From NCBI RefSeq assembly GCF_012641365.1, contig NZ_JABAIM010000001.1, forward strand, positions 372,001-436,000: a stretch of 64,000 nt of DNA, read 5' to 3'. Numbering within the stretch: position 1 is the first letter of the stretch; each line of letters begins with the position of its first letter. Source of the DNA: Leeia aquatica. GTDB taxonomy: Bacteria > Pseudomonadota > Gammaproteobacteria > Burkholderiales > Leeiaceae. Under the pieces are notes generated by a model, which searched no databases, was not told where the DNA came from, and was given only the letters and a program-made list of their open reading frames with translations. Positions 54,787-64,000 of the stretch are shown here, one piece after another. The position numbers were made by a program, and so were the translations under genes.

Positions 54787-55886
54787 TGTTCTTCTCCATC
54801 CGGCAGCACATAGCCGGTAATTTCCAGACCAAAGCCGGTCATGCTGGCAATGCGCATCGGCTGCGCCATCACCTTCATTTTACCGACACCCAGGGCGCGC
54901 AAAATCTGCGCACCAATACCAAACGTCTTGGCATCCCATTTACCACTGCGTCGCTCACTCTCCGGTGCGACCCGCGCCAGCAGCTCGTCACCGCTTTCCG
55001 GACGATGCAGCAGCAGGGCCACACCACAGCCTTCTTGCTGGATGCGGCGCAAGGCCGGGTAGATGCCCCAGGAGTGGCCACTGGGCGCGCACTCCAGCAA
55101 ATCCATGACAGACAGCGGCTCATGCACCCGCACCAGCACCTCCTGCTCGGGCGAGGGTTGTCCGGACACCAAGGCCAGATGGGTACGCGCAGCCAAGCGG
55201 TCACGGAACGCCACCAGGCGGAAGCGCCCGGCTGGCGTATCGATCTCACGGTCGGCCACCTGCTCCACCAGCGTTTCCGTCTGATGGCGGTAATGAATCA
55301 GATCGGCAATGGTACCTACCTTCAGATTGTGGGTGCGGGCAAAAGCCAGCAGCTCCGGCAGACGGGCCATGGTGCCATCGTCGTTCATGATCTCGCAGAT
55401 CACCGCTGCCGGCGCGGCCCCAGCCAGCCGGGCCAGGTCACAGCCCGCTTCGGTATGACCGGCGCGAACCAGCACGCCACCAGGCTGAGCCTTGAGCGGG
55501 AACACATGGCCAGGCTGGACAATGTCGCTCGGTTTGCAGTCCCGCGACACTGCGGTCTTGATGGTATGCGCCCGGTCTGCGGCAGAGATGCCGGTGGTCA
55601 CGCCCTCGGCGGCCTCAATGGACACGGTAAAGGCGGTGCCGAACTGGGTGCCATTGCGCTGTGCCATCATCGGCAGACCGAGGAACTGGCAGCGCTCTTC
55701 GGTCAGGGTCAGGCAGATCAGGCCACGGCCATGCTTGGCCATGAAATTGATGGCTTCCGGCGTCACAAACTCTGCCGCCAGCACCAGATCGCCTTCGTTT
55801 TCGCGGTCTTCTTCATCGACCAGGATCACCATGCGCCCAGCGCGCATATCGCTGATGATGTCCTGAATGGGGGCTATTTCACTCAC
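54783..55886 (-). CDS. ribB: 3,4-dihydroxy-2-butanone-4-phosphate synthase with degenerate RibA domain
   Basis: 367 residues from a GTG at 55886. The N-terminal half (about 1-205) is a complete Rib[62 protein letters not shown]. The C-terminal half resembles GTP cyclohydrolase II but has lost the zinc cysteines and the R-C-D-C-G motif ([26 protein letters not shown] stands there), so it should not open GTP. RibBA forms with an inactive C-terminus are frequent. The frame can be extended to 55958, but those residues are not conserved-looking. Confidence 0.85.
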   Translation of the reverse strand: MSEIAPIQDIISDMRAGRMVILVDEEDRENEGDLVLAAEFVTPEAINFMAKHGRGLICLTLTEERCQFLGLPMMAQRNGTQFGTAFTVSIEAAEGVTTGISAADRAHTIKTAVSRDCKPSDIVQPGHVFPLKAQPGGVLVRAGHTEAGCDLARLAGAAPAAVICEIMNDDGTMARLPELLAFARTHNLKVGTIADLIHYRHQTETLVEQVADREIDTPAGRFRLVAFRDRLAARTHLALVSGQPSPEQEVLVRVHEPLSVMDLLECAPSGHSWGIYPALRRIQQEGCGVALLLHRPESGDELLARVAPESERRSGKWDAKTFGIGAQILRALGVGKMKVMAQPMRIASMTGFGLEITGYVLPDGEEH

Positions 55887-55976
55887 GGTCGCTATCCATT
55901 TGTCTACGCGGCCAATGGCCAATCCGGCTACCATGCCAGAGACTGGCGACGCCAGCAAGCGTAAATCCGACCCGCT

Positions 55977-57428
55977 TCACCCCTTGGCAGACGCCTTGAC
56001 CAGGCGCGCCAGCAGTGCCACATGCTCATCCATCCGCGTGACCGGCACCTGGGCATAGCCCAGAATGAAACCGTTGGTTTTTGGCCCTTCTGCCGTCATG
56101 GCATAGCTGCTCAAAGAGTGCAGCACCAAGCCCTGACTGATGGCTCGATCCGCAATCTGCTGATCTGGAAATGCATCCGGCAGGCGAATGGACAGATGCA
56201 TGCCCGCCGCGCCACCGGTACGTTGCGCCAGCCCTCCAAGGTGTTGCTCCAGCGATGCATTCAGGGCATCACGACGTTCCCCGTACAAGCGGCGCATGCG
56301 TCGCAAGTGGCGGGCAAATTCCCCTTCGCGGATAAAGTGGGCCAGTGCCAGCTGCTCTACCTGCCGCCCCCAGGGACGACAACGGCTCAGCCAGTTCTGC
56401 ACCCGGCCCAGCAATGCCAAGGGGACAATCATGTAAGCCAGCCGCAGTGCCGGAAACAGGGTTTTGCTGAAGGTGCCCAGATACACCACCGGTGCATCCG
56501 GTTGCAGGCCCTGCATGGCAGGCAAAGGCGGGCCATCTCGGCGAAACTCGCTGTCGTAATCATCCTCGATCAGCAGACTGCCGTGGCGCTTGGCCTGCTC
56601 CAGCAGCGCCAGCCGCCGCTGCAGGCTCATCACGTTGCCCAAGGGAAACTGGTGCGATGGCGTAACATAAATCAGCTGCGGCGGATGCTGCCAGTCCGTC
56701 GGTGTGGGGGCCAACCCTTCCGCATCCAGCGGGATGCCGCGTACCTGCAGGCCAGCATTCCCCATTGCCCAGCGCGCACCCGGATAGCCGGGATCCTCGA
56801 TCCAGGCCAGACTGCCCGCATCGGCAAACCACTGCGCGCACAGGCTCAGGCTATGCTGTGTTCCTTCGGTAATGATCACCTGATGCGGGTCACAACGCAC
56901 GCCACGGCTCATGCGCACATGCGCGGCCACCGCCTCACGTAACTGCGGCTCCCCGGCACTCTCCCCATAGTTCAGCTGTTCAACGCACGCCTGCTGCCAC
57001 TGCCGGGTCAGCACCCGTTGCCAGCGCGCCATCGGAAACTCCCGCAGCGCAGGTACTCCCGGGGTAAACGCATCCAGGGTATCGGGTTCACTGCGTGATC
57101 CGGCAAAGGGCTGACTGCGTTGCGACAATGGCGACACGGCTTGTGGACGCATCACCGGCTGTTCCATAGACAGCACCGCGGCGACGCATGATCCTCTGCG
57201 GCTGGCGTGCAATAGCCCCTCGCCCCCCAACTGTTCATAGGCGAACAGCACAGAGTTGCGGGCCACCTGCAAGTCTGCCGCCAATTGCCGCGAGCCCGGC
57301 AGGCGACTGCCGGGGGCCAGCTCGCCCTGCAATATCATTTGCCGCAGTTGCTGATAGAGGCGCTGCTGTTGTGGTGCACGGTCGTCTTGCTGCTGCATGC
57401 GACTGACCAACAAGGCAAGGTCCATCAC
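55977..57428 (-). CDS. MocR-family regulator (GntR domain fused to aminotransferase fold)
   Basis: 483 residues: an N-terminal GntR winged helix (LYQQLRQMILQGELAPGSRL, ARNSVLFAYEQLGGEGLLHA), then a fold-type I aminotransferase domain with TEGTQHSL, EDPGYPGAR, and the PLP lysine in YLGTFSKTLFPALRL. These sense PLP or an amino acid, as PdxR does. It is divergent from a pyridoxamine-5'-phosphate oxidase-like gene, which is the obvious target. Confidence 0.9.
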   Translation of the reverse strand: MMDLALLVSRMQQQDDRAPQQQRLYQQLRQMILQGELAPGSRLPGSRQLAADLQVARNSVLFAYEQLGGEGLLHASRRGSCVAAVLSMEQPVMRPQAVSPLSQRSQPFAGSRSEPDTLDAFTPGVPALREFPMARWQRVLTRQWQQACVEQLNYGESAGEPQLREAVAAHVRMSRGVRCDPHQVIITEGTQHSLSLCAQWFADAGSLAWIEDPGYPGARWAMGNAGLQVRGIPLDAEGLAPTPTDWQHPPQLIYVTPSHQFPLGNVMSLQRRLALLEQAKRHGSLLIEDDYDSEFRRDGPPLPAMQGLQPDAPVVYLGTFSKTLFPALRLAYMIVPLALLGRVQNWLSRCRPWGRQVEQLALAHFIREGEFARHLRRMRRLYGERRDALNASLEQHLGGLAQRTGGAAGMHLSIRLPDAFPDQQIADRAISQGLVLHSLSSYAMTAEGPKTNGFILGYAQVPVTRMDEHVALLARLVKASAKG

Positions 57429-57471
57429 TGGCTCCAGAAAACAGGGTGTTTATGGCTCTAATAAAGGGCCA
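57429..57471. promoter_or_regulatory. Direct TGGCTC repeats in the MocR/PNPOx intergenic region
   Basis: TGGCTC occurs at 57429-57434 and 57453-57458 in the same orientation, and TGGC/GCCA (57453 and 57468) adds partial symmetry. MocR proteins typically bind direct repeats near divergent promoters; this is only a candidate. Confidence 0.35.
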
Positions 57472-57521
57472 CATCATGCGCTTATGCTGTGTACTGTTCA
57501 AGAACTGCTGGATCGCCCCTC

Positions 57522-59593
<2,072 letters not shown>

Positions 59594-59615
59594 ACGGTTC
59601 AGCAGTCAACCATAG

Positions 59616-59636
59616 CGGCCCCGCATCGCGGGGCCG
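59616..59636 (+). terminator. serS terminator
   Basis: CGGCCCCGC, ATC loop, GCGGGGCCG, then TTCTT. A 9-bp GC stem, 22 bases after the serS stop. Confidence 0.75.
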
Positions 59637-59640
59637 TTCT

Positions 59641-61053
59641 TCATGGTGCAGCGGCAGGCGCAGTTGACGTGGCCAGCAAGGGTAACTCCAGCGCAGGCTC
59701 AAGGCGGCTGAGAATGTCGTAATAGGTACGCACATTCTCGACAAAAATCACTGTTTCTCCGCCCCGCGCATAGCCATAGCGGGTCTTGGGCACCCACTTG
59801 GGATTACGCAACTGCACCAGGGTGGTCTTCAGATCGGTCCATGCATTCTGGTCCAGCTTCTGCATGCGGGCCAGCATGCGCGCATCGGCCAGATGGCCAA
59901 TGCCGATGTTGTAAGCCGCCAGCGCCATCCAGCTGCGGTCCGGCTCGCCAATCTGCGGGGGCAAATCGTCGTGCAGCATCTGCAAATAGCGTGCTCCGGC
60001 CATGATGTTCTGCTTGGAATCCGATCGGTCAGTGACCCCCATGCGGTCTGCTGTCTCCCCGGTCAGCATCATCAGGCCACGCACCCCCATCGGCGACACG
60101 GCAAACGGGTTCCAGTGCGACTCCTGATAGCCCAGTGAGGCCAGCAAGCGCCAGTCCACTCCGGTCAGCACCTGTGCATCCTGAAACCATTTGCGGTACT
60201 TGGGTAGCACTGTCAGCCGCTGCTGCAGGAAGGCCTCGACGTCCACCGGCTGCAAGCGATGCAAATGCCCGTAATAACGATCCAGCAGGCGCTTGAGCGT
60301 GCCATTTTGCTCAATGCGCTGAAAAAATTGCGCCACCTGCTTCTGAAACGCAGACGACGCATCCGGACGATAAGCCCAGGCCAGCTCAATCGGCTTGGGC
60401 AGCACCATGCCCTGCTGCAATTCCGGGTAAAAACGTCGCATCCCTGCCAGCAGGTGAGATTCCGTCACCACCGCTCCGGTGTGGCCATCCGCCAGCGATT
60501 CCAGCAGTTCCTCTGCGCTTTGTTCCTCAATGGCGGTCCAGGCCAGCTGCGGGTTGGCTTGCTTCAAAGACAGTAAGACCCCCTCTGCCGCACTTCCGGC
60601 AATCACCCGCGGTGGCTGGGTTTGCAAATCGCTGAGCGACTGCACGGGCGGCATCTCACCCGCATAGGCCACCACCGGCGTCACCCGCTGGTAGACCGGG
60701 CCAAAACGCAGCTGCTCCACCCCCGGCATCTGCCGTGCCATCCCCACCGCCAGCTGTGCCTTGCCTTTGAGCAAACCCTCCTGCACCTCGCTCATGCGTT
60801 GCACCACCTGCCAGCGAACCGCCACCCCGGTTTCCTCGGCAAACAGCGTGACCAGGTCGTACTCCAGCCCGGCAGGCTGGCCGTTGGTATCCAGGTAGTA
60901 GGTGGTCGCATCATTGCGGGTCAGCACCACCAACTCCTTTACCGGAGCAGGCGCCGATGCCACGGGTACTTTAGATGCCGGCTCGCAGCCTGTCAGTAGC
61001 AAGCCCAGCAGTATCGCCCCGGGAAAGGCTATCCAGCGTGTTGTTTTCAGCAA
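59641..61053 (-). CDS. mltF: Membrane-bound lytic transglycosylase F
   Basis: 470 residues. The N-terminus is a lipoprotein signal with lipobox LLTGC. It is followed by a solute-binding-like regulatory domain (LVVLTRNDATTYYLDTNGQP, AEGVLLSLKQ) and a C-terminal SLT domain with the catalytic Glu in LGYQESHWNPFAVSP, then GVRGLMMLT and YNIG. It cleaves peptidoglycan at the outer membrane. The start is a TTG at 61053 (TTG CTG AAA); no ATG fits the signal peptide. Confidence 0.92.
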   Translation of the reverse strand: MLKTTRWIAFPGAILLGLLLTGCEPASKVPVASAPAPVKELVVLTRNDATTYYLDTNGQPAGLEYDLVTLFAEETGVAVRWQVVQRMSEVQEGLLKGKAQLAVGMARQMPGVEQLRFGPVYQRVTPVVAYAGEMPPVQSLSDLQTQPPRVIAGSAAEGVLLSLKQANPQLAWTAIEEQSAEELLESLADGHTGAVVTESHLLAGMRRFYPELQQGMVLPKPIELAWAYRPDASSAFQKQVAQFFQRIEQNGTLKRLLDRYYGHLHRLQPVDVEAFLQQRLTVLPKYRKWFQDAQVLTGVDWRLLASLGYQESHWNPFAVSPMGVRGLMMLTGETADRMGVTDRSDSKQNIMAGARYLQMLHDDLPPQIGEPDRSWMALAAYNIGIGHLADARMLARMQKLDQNAWTDLKTTLVQLRNPKWVPKTRYGYARGGETVIFVENVRTYYDILSRLEPALELPLLATSTAPAAAP

Positions 61054-61059
61054 TTAGGC

Positions 61060-61089
61060 TTGTCTCTTCAGCGTGGAGTCGCTTATAAT
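61060..61089 (+). promoter_or_regulatory. Promoter of tRNA-Ser
   Basis: TTGTCT (61060-61065) and a perfect TATAAT (61084-61089), 18 bases apart, 13 bases before the tRNA. Confidence 0.65.
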
Positions 61090-61102
61090 AGCCGACTCCA
61101 CT

Positions 61103-61193
61103 GGAAAGGTGGCAGAGAGGTCGAATGCGCCGGACTCGAAATCCGGTTTACAGTTATGCTGTAACGTGGGTTCGAATCCCACCCTTTCCGCCA
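61103..61193 (+). tRNA. tRNA-Ser (anticodon CGA)
   Basis: 91 bases, class II tRNA with a long variable arm (TTTACAGTTATGCTGTAA). Acceptor GGAAAGG with CCTTTCC, anticodon loop ACTCGAAA with CGA, T-arm GTGGGTTCGAATCCCAC, encoded CCA. It reads UCG. Confidence 0.97.
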
Positions 61194-61199
61194 GATTGC

Positions 61200-61227
61200 C
61201 GGGCCGGTATCGAAAGATACCGGCCCG
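61200..61227 (+). terminator. tRNA-Ser terminator
   Basis: A 12-bp perfect stem, CGGGCCGGTATC and GATACCGGCCCG, with a GAAA tetraloop followed by TTT, 7 bases after the tRNA. The rest of 61231-61416 holds no gene. Confidence 0.85.
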
Positions 61228-61416
61228 TTTGCATTTCAGCCCTCCCATACCATGTTGTATGATCCATACAACACCTGCAGTGTAGGCTCGCATCAGCTTC
61301 TGCACATTTTGTGCAATGTTCTGCACAGGTCGTACCCGGTTCTTGCAGCGGGTCTTGCATAATTAACCGACTCAGAATGGCCCTGCCCCCGTACAGCCAA
61401 CCCCAAAGGAGGCAAC

Positions 61417-61857
61417 ATGACGATCAGACGAATGGATAACGTGTCCATTGTGGTGGAAGACCTCGACCGCTGCATTGCGTTCTTTGTTGAGCTGGGTTTA
61501 AGTCTGGAAGGACGAATGCCCATTGAGGAGGAATGGGCTGGCCGAGTTACCGGCGTGAGGGGACAGCGCGTCGAGATCGCCATGTTGCGAACGCCCGACG
61601 GGCATAGCCGCATTGAGCTCTCACGCTTTGATGCCCCTGCCATTGCTTCAGACCACCGGATGGCACCGGTCAACGCGCTGGGGTATCTGCGCGTGATGTT
61701 TACCGTTGAAGATATTGACGACACCCTGCAGCGCCTCAGCCAGCTGGGGGCCCAGCTCGTGGATGAAGTGGTCAATTACCGCGATATCTACCGGCTCTGC
61801 TACATTCGCGGACCAGAGGGTATCCTCATCGGGCTGGCACAGCAGCTCACTCCTTAA
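61417..61857 (+). CDS. VOC-family (glyoxalase/bleomycin resistance) protein
   Basis: 146 residues with two beta-alpha-beta-beta-beta modules: MDNVSIVVEDLDRCIAFFVELGLSLEG and YLRVMFTVEDIDDTLQRLSQLGA, ending GPEGILIGLAQQ. Possible metal ligands are His/Glu in the usual positions (NVSIVV lacks the first His). Substrate unknown. AAAGGAGGCAAC gives a good ribosome site. Confidence 0.85.
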   Translation: MTIRRMDNVSIVVEDLDRCIAFFVELGLSLEGRMPIEEEWAGRVTGVRGQRVEIAMLRTPDGHSRIELSRFDAPAIASDHRMAPVNALGYLRVMFTVEDIDDTLQRLSQLGAQLVDEVVNYRDIYRLCYIRGPEGILIGLAQQLTP

Positions 61858-62019
61858 TGCACTGAATAAGCCAGCTTGCCACTTACCTCGCTACACGCTT
61901 AGCGGACCGCCGTGCGCCCATCCCCCACATGATAAAGTGAACTTGCATTTGATTTTCGTCATGTCAGCTTCACGTTGTTCCGCTATTATGCTGCAATGCA
62001 ATATAACCGTGAGGGCAGC

Positions 62020-62781
62020 ATGATGCAGTTACAAGGCAAGGCAGCGTTGGTGGTGGGTGTCGCCAATGAGCACAGTCTGGCGTGGGGGTGTGCGCAGGCA
62101 TTTCATGAGGCAGGGGCACAACTGGTGTTGACCTACCTGAATGAAAAGGCGCTGCCCTTCGTCGGCCCGCTGGCAGACCGTATCGGTGCAGACTTGCTGC
62201 CGCTGAACGTGGAAACCCCGGGTGAACTGGAGGCTGTGTTTGGTCATATTGAGCGCCGCTGGGGCAAGCTGGATGTGCTGCTGCATTCAATCGCCTTCGC
62301 CAACAAGGAAGACCTGCATGGCCGCCTGGTCGATTGCTCTGCAGAAGGCTTTGCCCGCGCCATGGATGTCTCCTGCCACTCGCTGATCCGCATGAGCCGT
62401 CTGGCCGAGCCGCTGATGCGTGAGGGCGGCAGCATTTTGACCATGAGCTACTATGGCGCCGAAAAGGTGGTGCAGAATTACAATATGATGGGGCCAGTCA
62501 AAGCCGCGCTGGAGGCCTCGGTGCGTTACCTGGCCAGCAATTTGGGGGAGAAGCGGATCCGTGTCAATGCCATCTCTCCCGGCCCGGTGCGTACCCGTGC
62601 CGCCAGCGGCTTGCCACACTTTGACCAGCTGATCGAAGAGGCCTTGCAAGGTGCGCCGGAACACCGGCTGGTCACGCTGGAGGAAGTGGGTGCACTGGCA
62701 GCCTTCCTTGCCTCGGATGCCGCACGCGGCATCACTGGCAACACCGAGTACATCGACGCGGGTTATCACATCAAAGGCTGA
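62020..62781 (+). CDS. fabI: Enoyl-[acyl-carrier-protein] reductase (NADH)
   Basis: About 253 residues. FabI features: GKAALVVGVANEHSLAWGCA, LLHSIAFANKEDLHG, and the catalytic Tyr-x6-Lys in YNMMGPVKAALE; SPGPVRTRAASGL follows. It completes each fatty-acid elongation cycle and is the triclosan target. Starts at 62020 or 62023; GAGGG lies just before. It begins a cluster with pta and ackA, 3 bases to the next gene. Confidence 0.92.
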   Translation: MMQLQGKAALVVGVANEHSLAWGCAQAFHEAGAQLVLTYLNEKALPFVGPLADRIGADLLPLNVETPGELEAVFGHIERRWGKLDVLLHSIAFANKEDLHGRLVDCSAEGFARAMDVSCHSLIRMSRLAEPLMREGGSILTMSYYGAEKVVQNYNMMGPVKAALEASVRYLASNLGEKRIRVNAISPGPVRTRAASGLPHFDQLIEEALQGAPEHRLVTLEEVGALAAFLASDAARGITGNTEYIDAGYHIKG

Positions 62782-62784
62782 GCC

Positions 62785-63789
62785 ATGAACGCTGAAGATC
62801 AACACTATAGCGAAACCTCGCCACGCTACTTGGCCTTGATGAACAATGCCAAAGCACACCCCTCGCTGATTACCGCCGTGGTCCACCCCTGCGACGATGT
62901 GTCGCTGGGCGGCGCACTGGAGGCGATGCAGGCCGGGCTGATCGCCCCGATTCTGGTGGGGCCGGAAGCCCGCATTCGGGCCACCGCCAAGCAACACGGG
63001 CTGGATATCAGCCGCTTCACCCTCTACCGCGATGGCCTGCCGCAAGCCAATCTGCCGCATGCGGTGCCGCCTTTCAGCATCGTCAATACCACTCATAGCC
63101 ATCAGTCGGCAGAAGTGGCTGTGCTGCTGGTCAGGCAAGGGCAGGCCCATGCGCTGATGAAGGGGAGCCTGCATACCGATGAGCTGCTGAAAGCCATCCT
63201 CGACAAGCACAATGGTTTGCGTACCGGCCGCCGCCTGTCGCATGTATTCGTGATGGACGTGCCCAACTACCACAAGCCACTGCTGCTGACCGATGGCGCG
63301 GTCAATATTGAGCCTGACTTGCTGGGCAAGGCCGACATCGTACAGAACGCCATTGAGCTGGCCCATGCGCTGGGCATTGCTGAGCCCAAGGTCGCCATCC
63401 TGTCCGCGGTGGAAACCATCAACCCGGCCCTGCCCTCCACGCTGGATGCGGCCGCGCTGTGCAAGATGGCCGACCGCAAGCAAATCAAGGGCGGCATTCT
63501 GGATGGTCCGCTGGCGTTCGACAATGCCATCTCTGCTGAGGCCGCCCACAACAAGGGCATTACCTCTGCAGTATCGGGCGATGCCGACATTCTGCTGGCA
63601 CCCAATCTGGAAGCGGGCAATATGCTGGCTAAGCAACTCACCTATCTGGCCGGTGCCCACTCCGCTGGTATCGTGCTGGGTGCGCGGGTGCCGGTGATGC
63701 TGACCAGCCGCGCGGACAATGAGCTATCGCGCCTGGCCTCTGCAGCGGTTGCCGTACTGCTGGCCGCCCACCACGGAGCCTCTCGCTGA
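62785..63789 (+). CDS. pta: Phosphate acetyltransferase (short form)
   Basis: 334 residues, only the catalytic PTA/PTB domain and without the N-terminal regulatory domains of the 714-residue E. coli enzyme. Segments ALMKGSLHTDELLKAI, SHVFVMDVPNYHKPLLLTDGAVNIEPDL and GGILDGPLAFDNA are typical. It converts acetyl-CoA to acetyl phosphate; phosphate butyryltransferase activity is a possible alternative. Its stop overlaps the ackA start (TGATG). Confidence 0.85.
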   Translation: MNAEDQHYSETSPRYLALMNNAKAHPSLITAVVHPCDDVSLGGALEAMQAGLIAPILVGPEARIRATAKQHGLDISRFTLYRDGLPQANLPHAVPPFSIVNTTHSHQSAEVAVLLVRQGQAHALMKGSLHTDELLKAILDKHNGLRTGRRLSHVFVMDVPNYHKPLLLTDGAVNIEPDLLGKADIVQNAIELAHALGIAEPKVAILSAVETINPALPSTLDAAALCKMADRKQIKGGILDGPLAFDNAISAEAAHNKGITSAVSGDADILLAPNLEAGNMLAKQLTYLAGAHSAGIVLGARVPVMLTSRADNELSRLASAAVAVLLAAHHGASR

Positions 63790-64000
63790 TGCTGCTGGTA
63801 CTGAATGCCGGGTCTTCCAGCCTCAAGTTTGCGCTCTACCCGCAGCAAGTCGCCGCAGCGCCCTTGGCCGATGGCCTGCTGGAGTGGCGGGATGGTCAGC
63901 TCAGCGGTGTTCTGCGGCAAGACGGCGAAGCCGACTGCCACTGGCAGGATGAGGCCGGAGCGCAGCCGCACGCTCGCATGCTGGGCTGGCTGCTGCACAC
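63789..64000 (+). CDS. ackA: Acetate kinase (5' end, cut by window edge)
   Basis: About 70 residues are visible: MLLVLNAGSSSLKFALYPQ is the acetate-kinase signature that binds the nucleotide phosphate. It continues past the window. It is translationally coupled to pta, so the pair runs the acetate/acetyl phosphate pathway. Confidence 0.9.
   Translation, partial: MLLVLNAGSSSLKFALYPQQVAAAPLADGLLEWRDGQLSGVLRQDGEADCHWQDEAGAQPHARMLGWLLH

Noticed and set aside
54786-55964. 392-residue plus-strand frame
   Set aside because: Exact antisense of the RibB-like gene, which has clear family motifs.
62287-63660. 457-residue minus-strand frame
   Set aside because: Antisense to fabI and pta, both well supported.

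Overview
The window is chromosomal DNA of about 60% G+C. It is packed with housekeeping genes whose products look betaproteobacterial, most likely Neisseriales/Chromobacteriaceae-like. The pointers are a trpGDC block, a 400-residue TrpS, the scpA-scpB-rluB run, PilU, FleS/FlrB- and FlrC-type flagellar regulators, and a fabI-pta-ackA cluster. I see no prophage, insertion sequence, CRISPR array or rRNA. The left and right edges cut a TetR-family gene and an acetate kinase gene.

Layout. 0-6 kb: TetR/hydrolase, small secreted proteins, then a TetR gene overlapping a large PEP-utilising, rifampin-phosphotransferase-like enzyme. 5.8-9.3 kb: trpG-trpD-trpC behind a candidate Trp-rich leader peptide with a terminator, then msrA. 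9.3-12.9 kb: thiamine transporter thiBPQ under a TPP riboswitch. 13-17.3 kb: a Cys-rich bufferin-like lipoprotein, rtcB behind an attenuator-like leader, and a NAD pair (NadA plus a NadM-Nudix fusion). 17.3-23.2 kb: a periplasmic solute-binding protein, tRNA-Glu, a GNAT, MltB, and an XRE-cupin regulator divergent from kbl-tdh (threonine to glycine). 23.2-24.9 kb: a complete LuxR/LuxI quorum-sensing pair with convergent, overlapping 3' ends and a lux-box palindrome before each gene. 25-35 kb: accessory metabolism and stress genes (SprA-type metalloprotease, PLP enzyme, ECF sigma, TetR-SDR, ArsR-CDF metal efflux, LysR with a monooxygenase/reductase/PEBP operon). 34.8-49.6 kb: core genes (yajQ, a sigma54 response regulator, prmB, marC, dapE, pilU, cobalamin adenosyltransferase, an rnm-like PHP gene, yciO, M50 protease, trpS, scpAB, rluB, a FlrB-like kinase). 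49.6-61 kb: LysE/AraC, a molybdoenzyme, a RibBA-like protein with a degraded RibA half, MocR/PNPOx, serS, mltF. 61-64 kb: tRNA-Ser, a VOC protein, fabI-pta-ackA.

The most interesting signals are regulatory. (i) rtcB has a 9-codon leader ORF, then two copies of a GC-rich 9-mer that can pair with the same 3' arm of a terminator placed just before the rtcB Shine-Dalgarno. (ii) The trp leader encodes Trp-Arg-Trp inside the 5' arm of a hairpin followed by T5. (iii) A 20-bp element matching the outer bases of the classical lux box lies upstream of luxR, and a CTG-N10-CAG element lies upstream of luxI; both sit about 42 bp from plausible start sites. (iv) Matching palindromes mark likely TetR, ArsR and XRE targets. 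All functional calls come from reading translations and motifs by eye; no database search was run.
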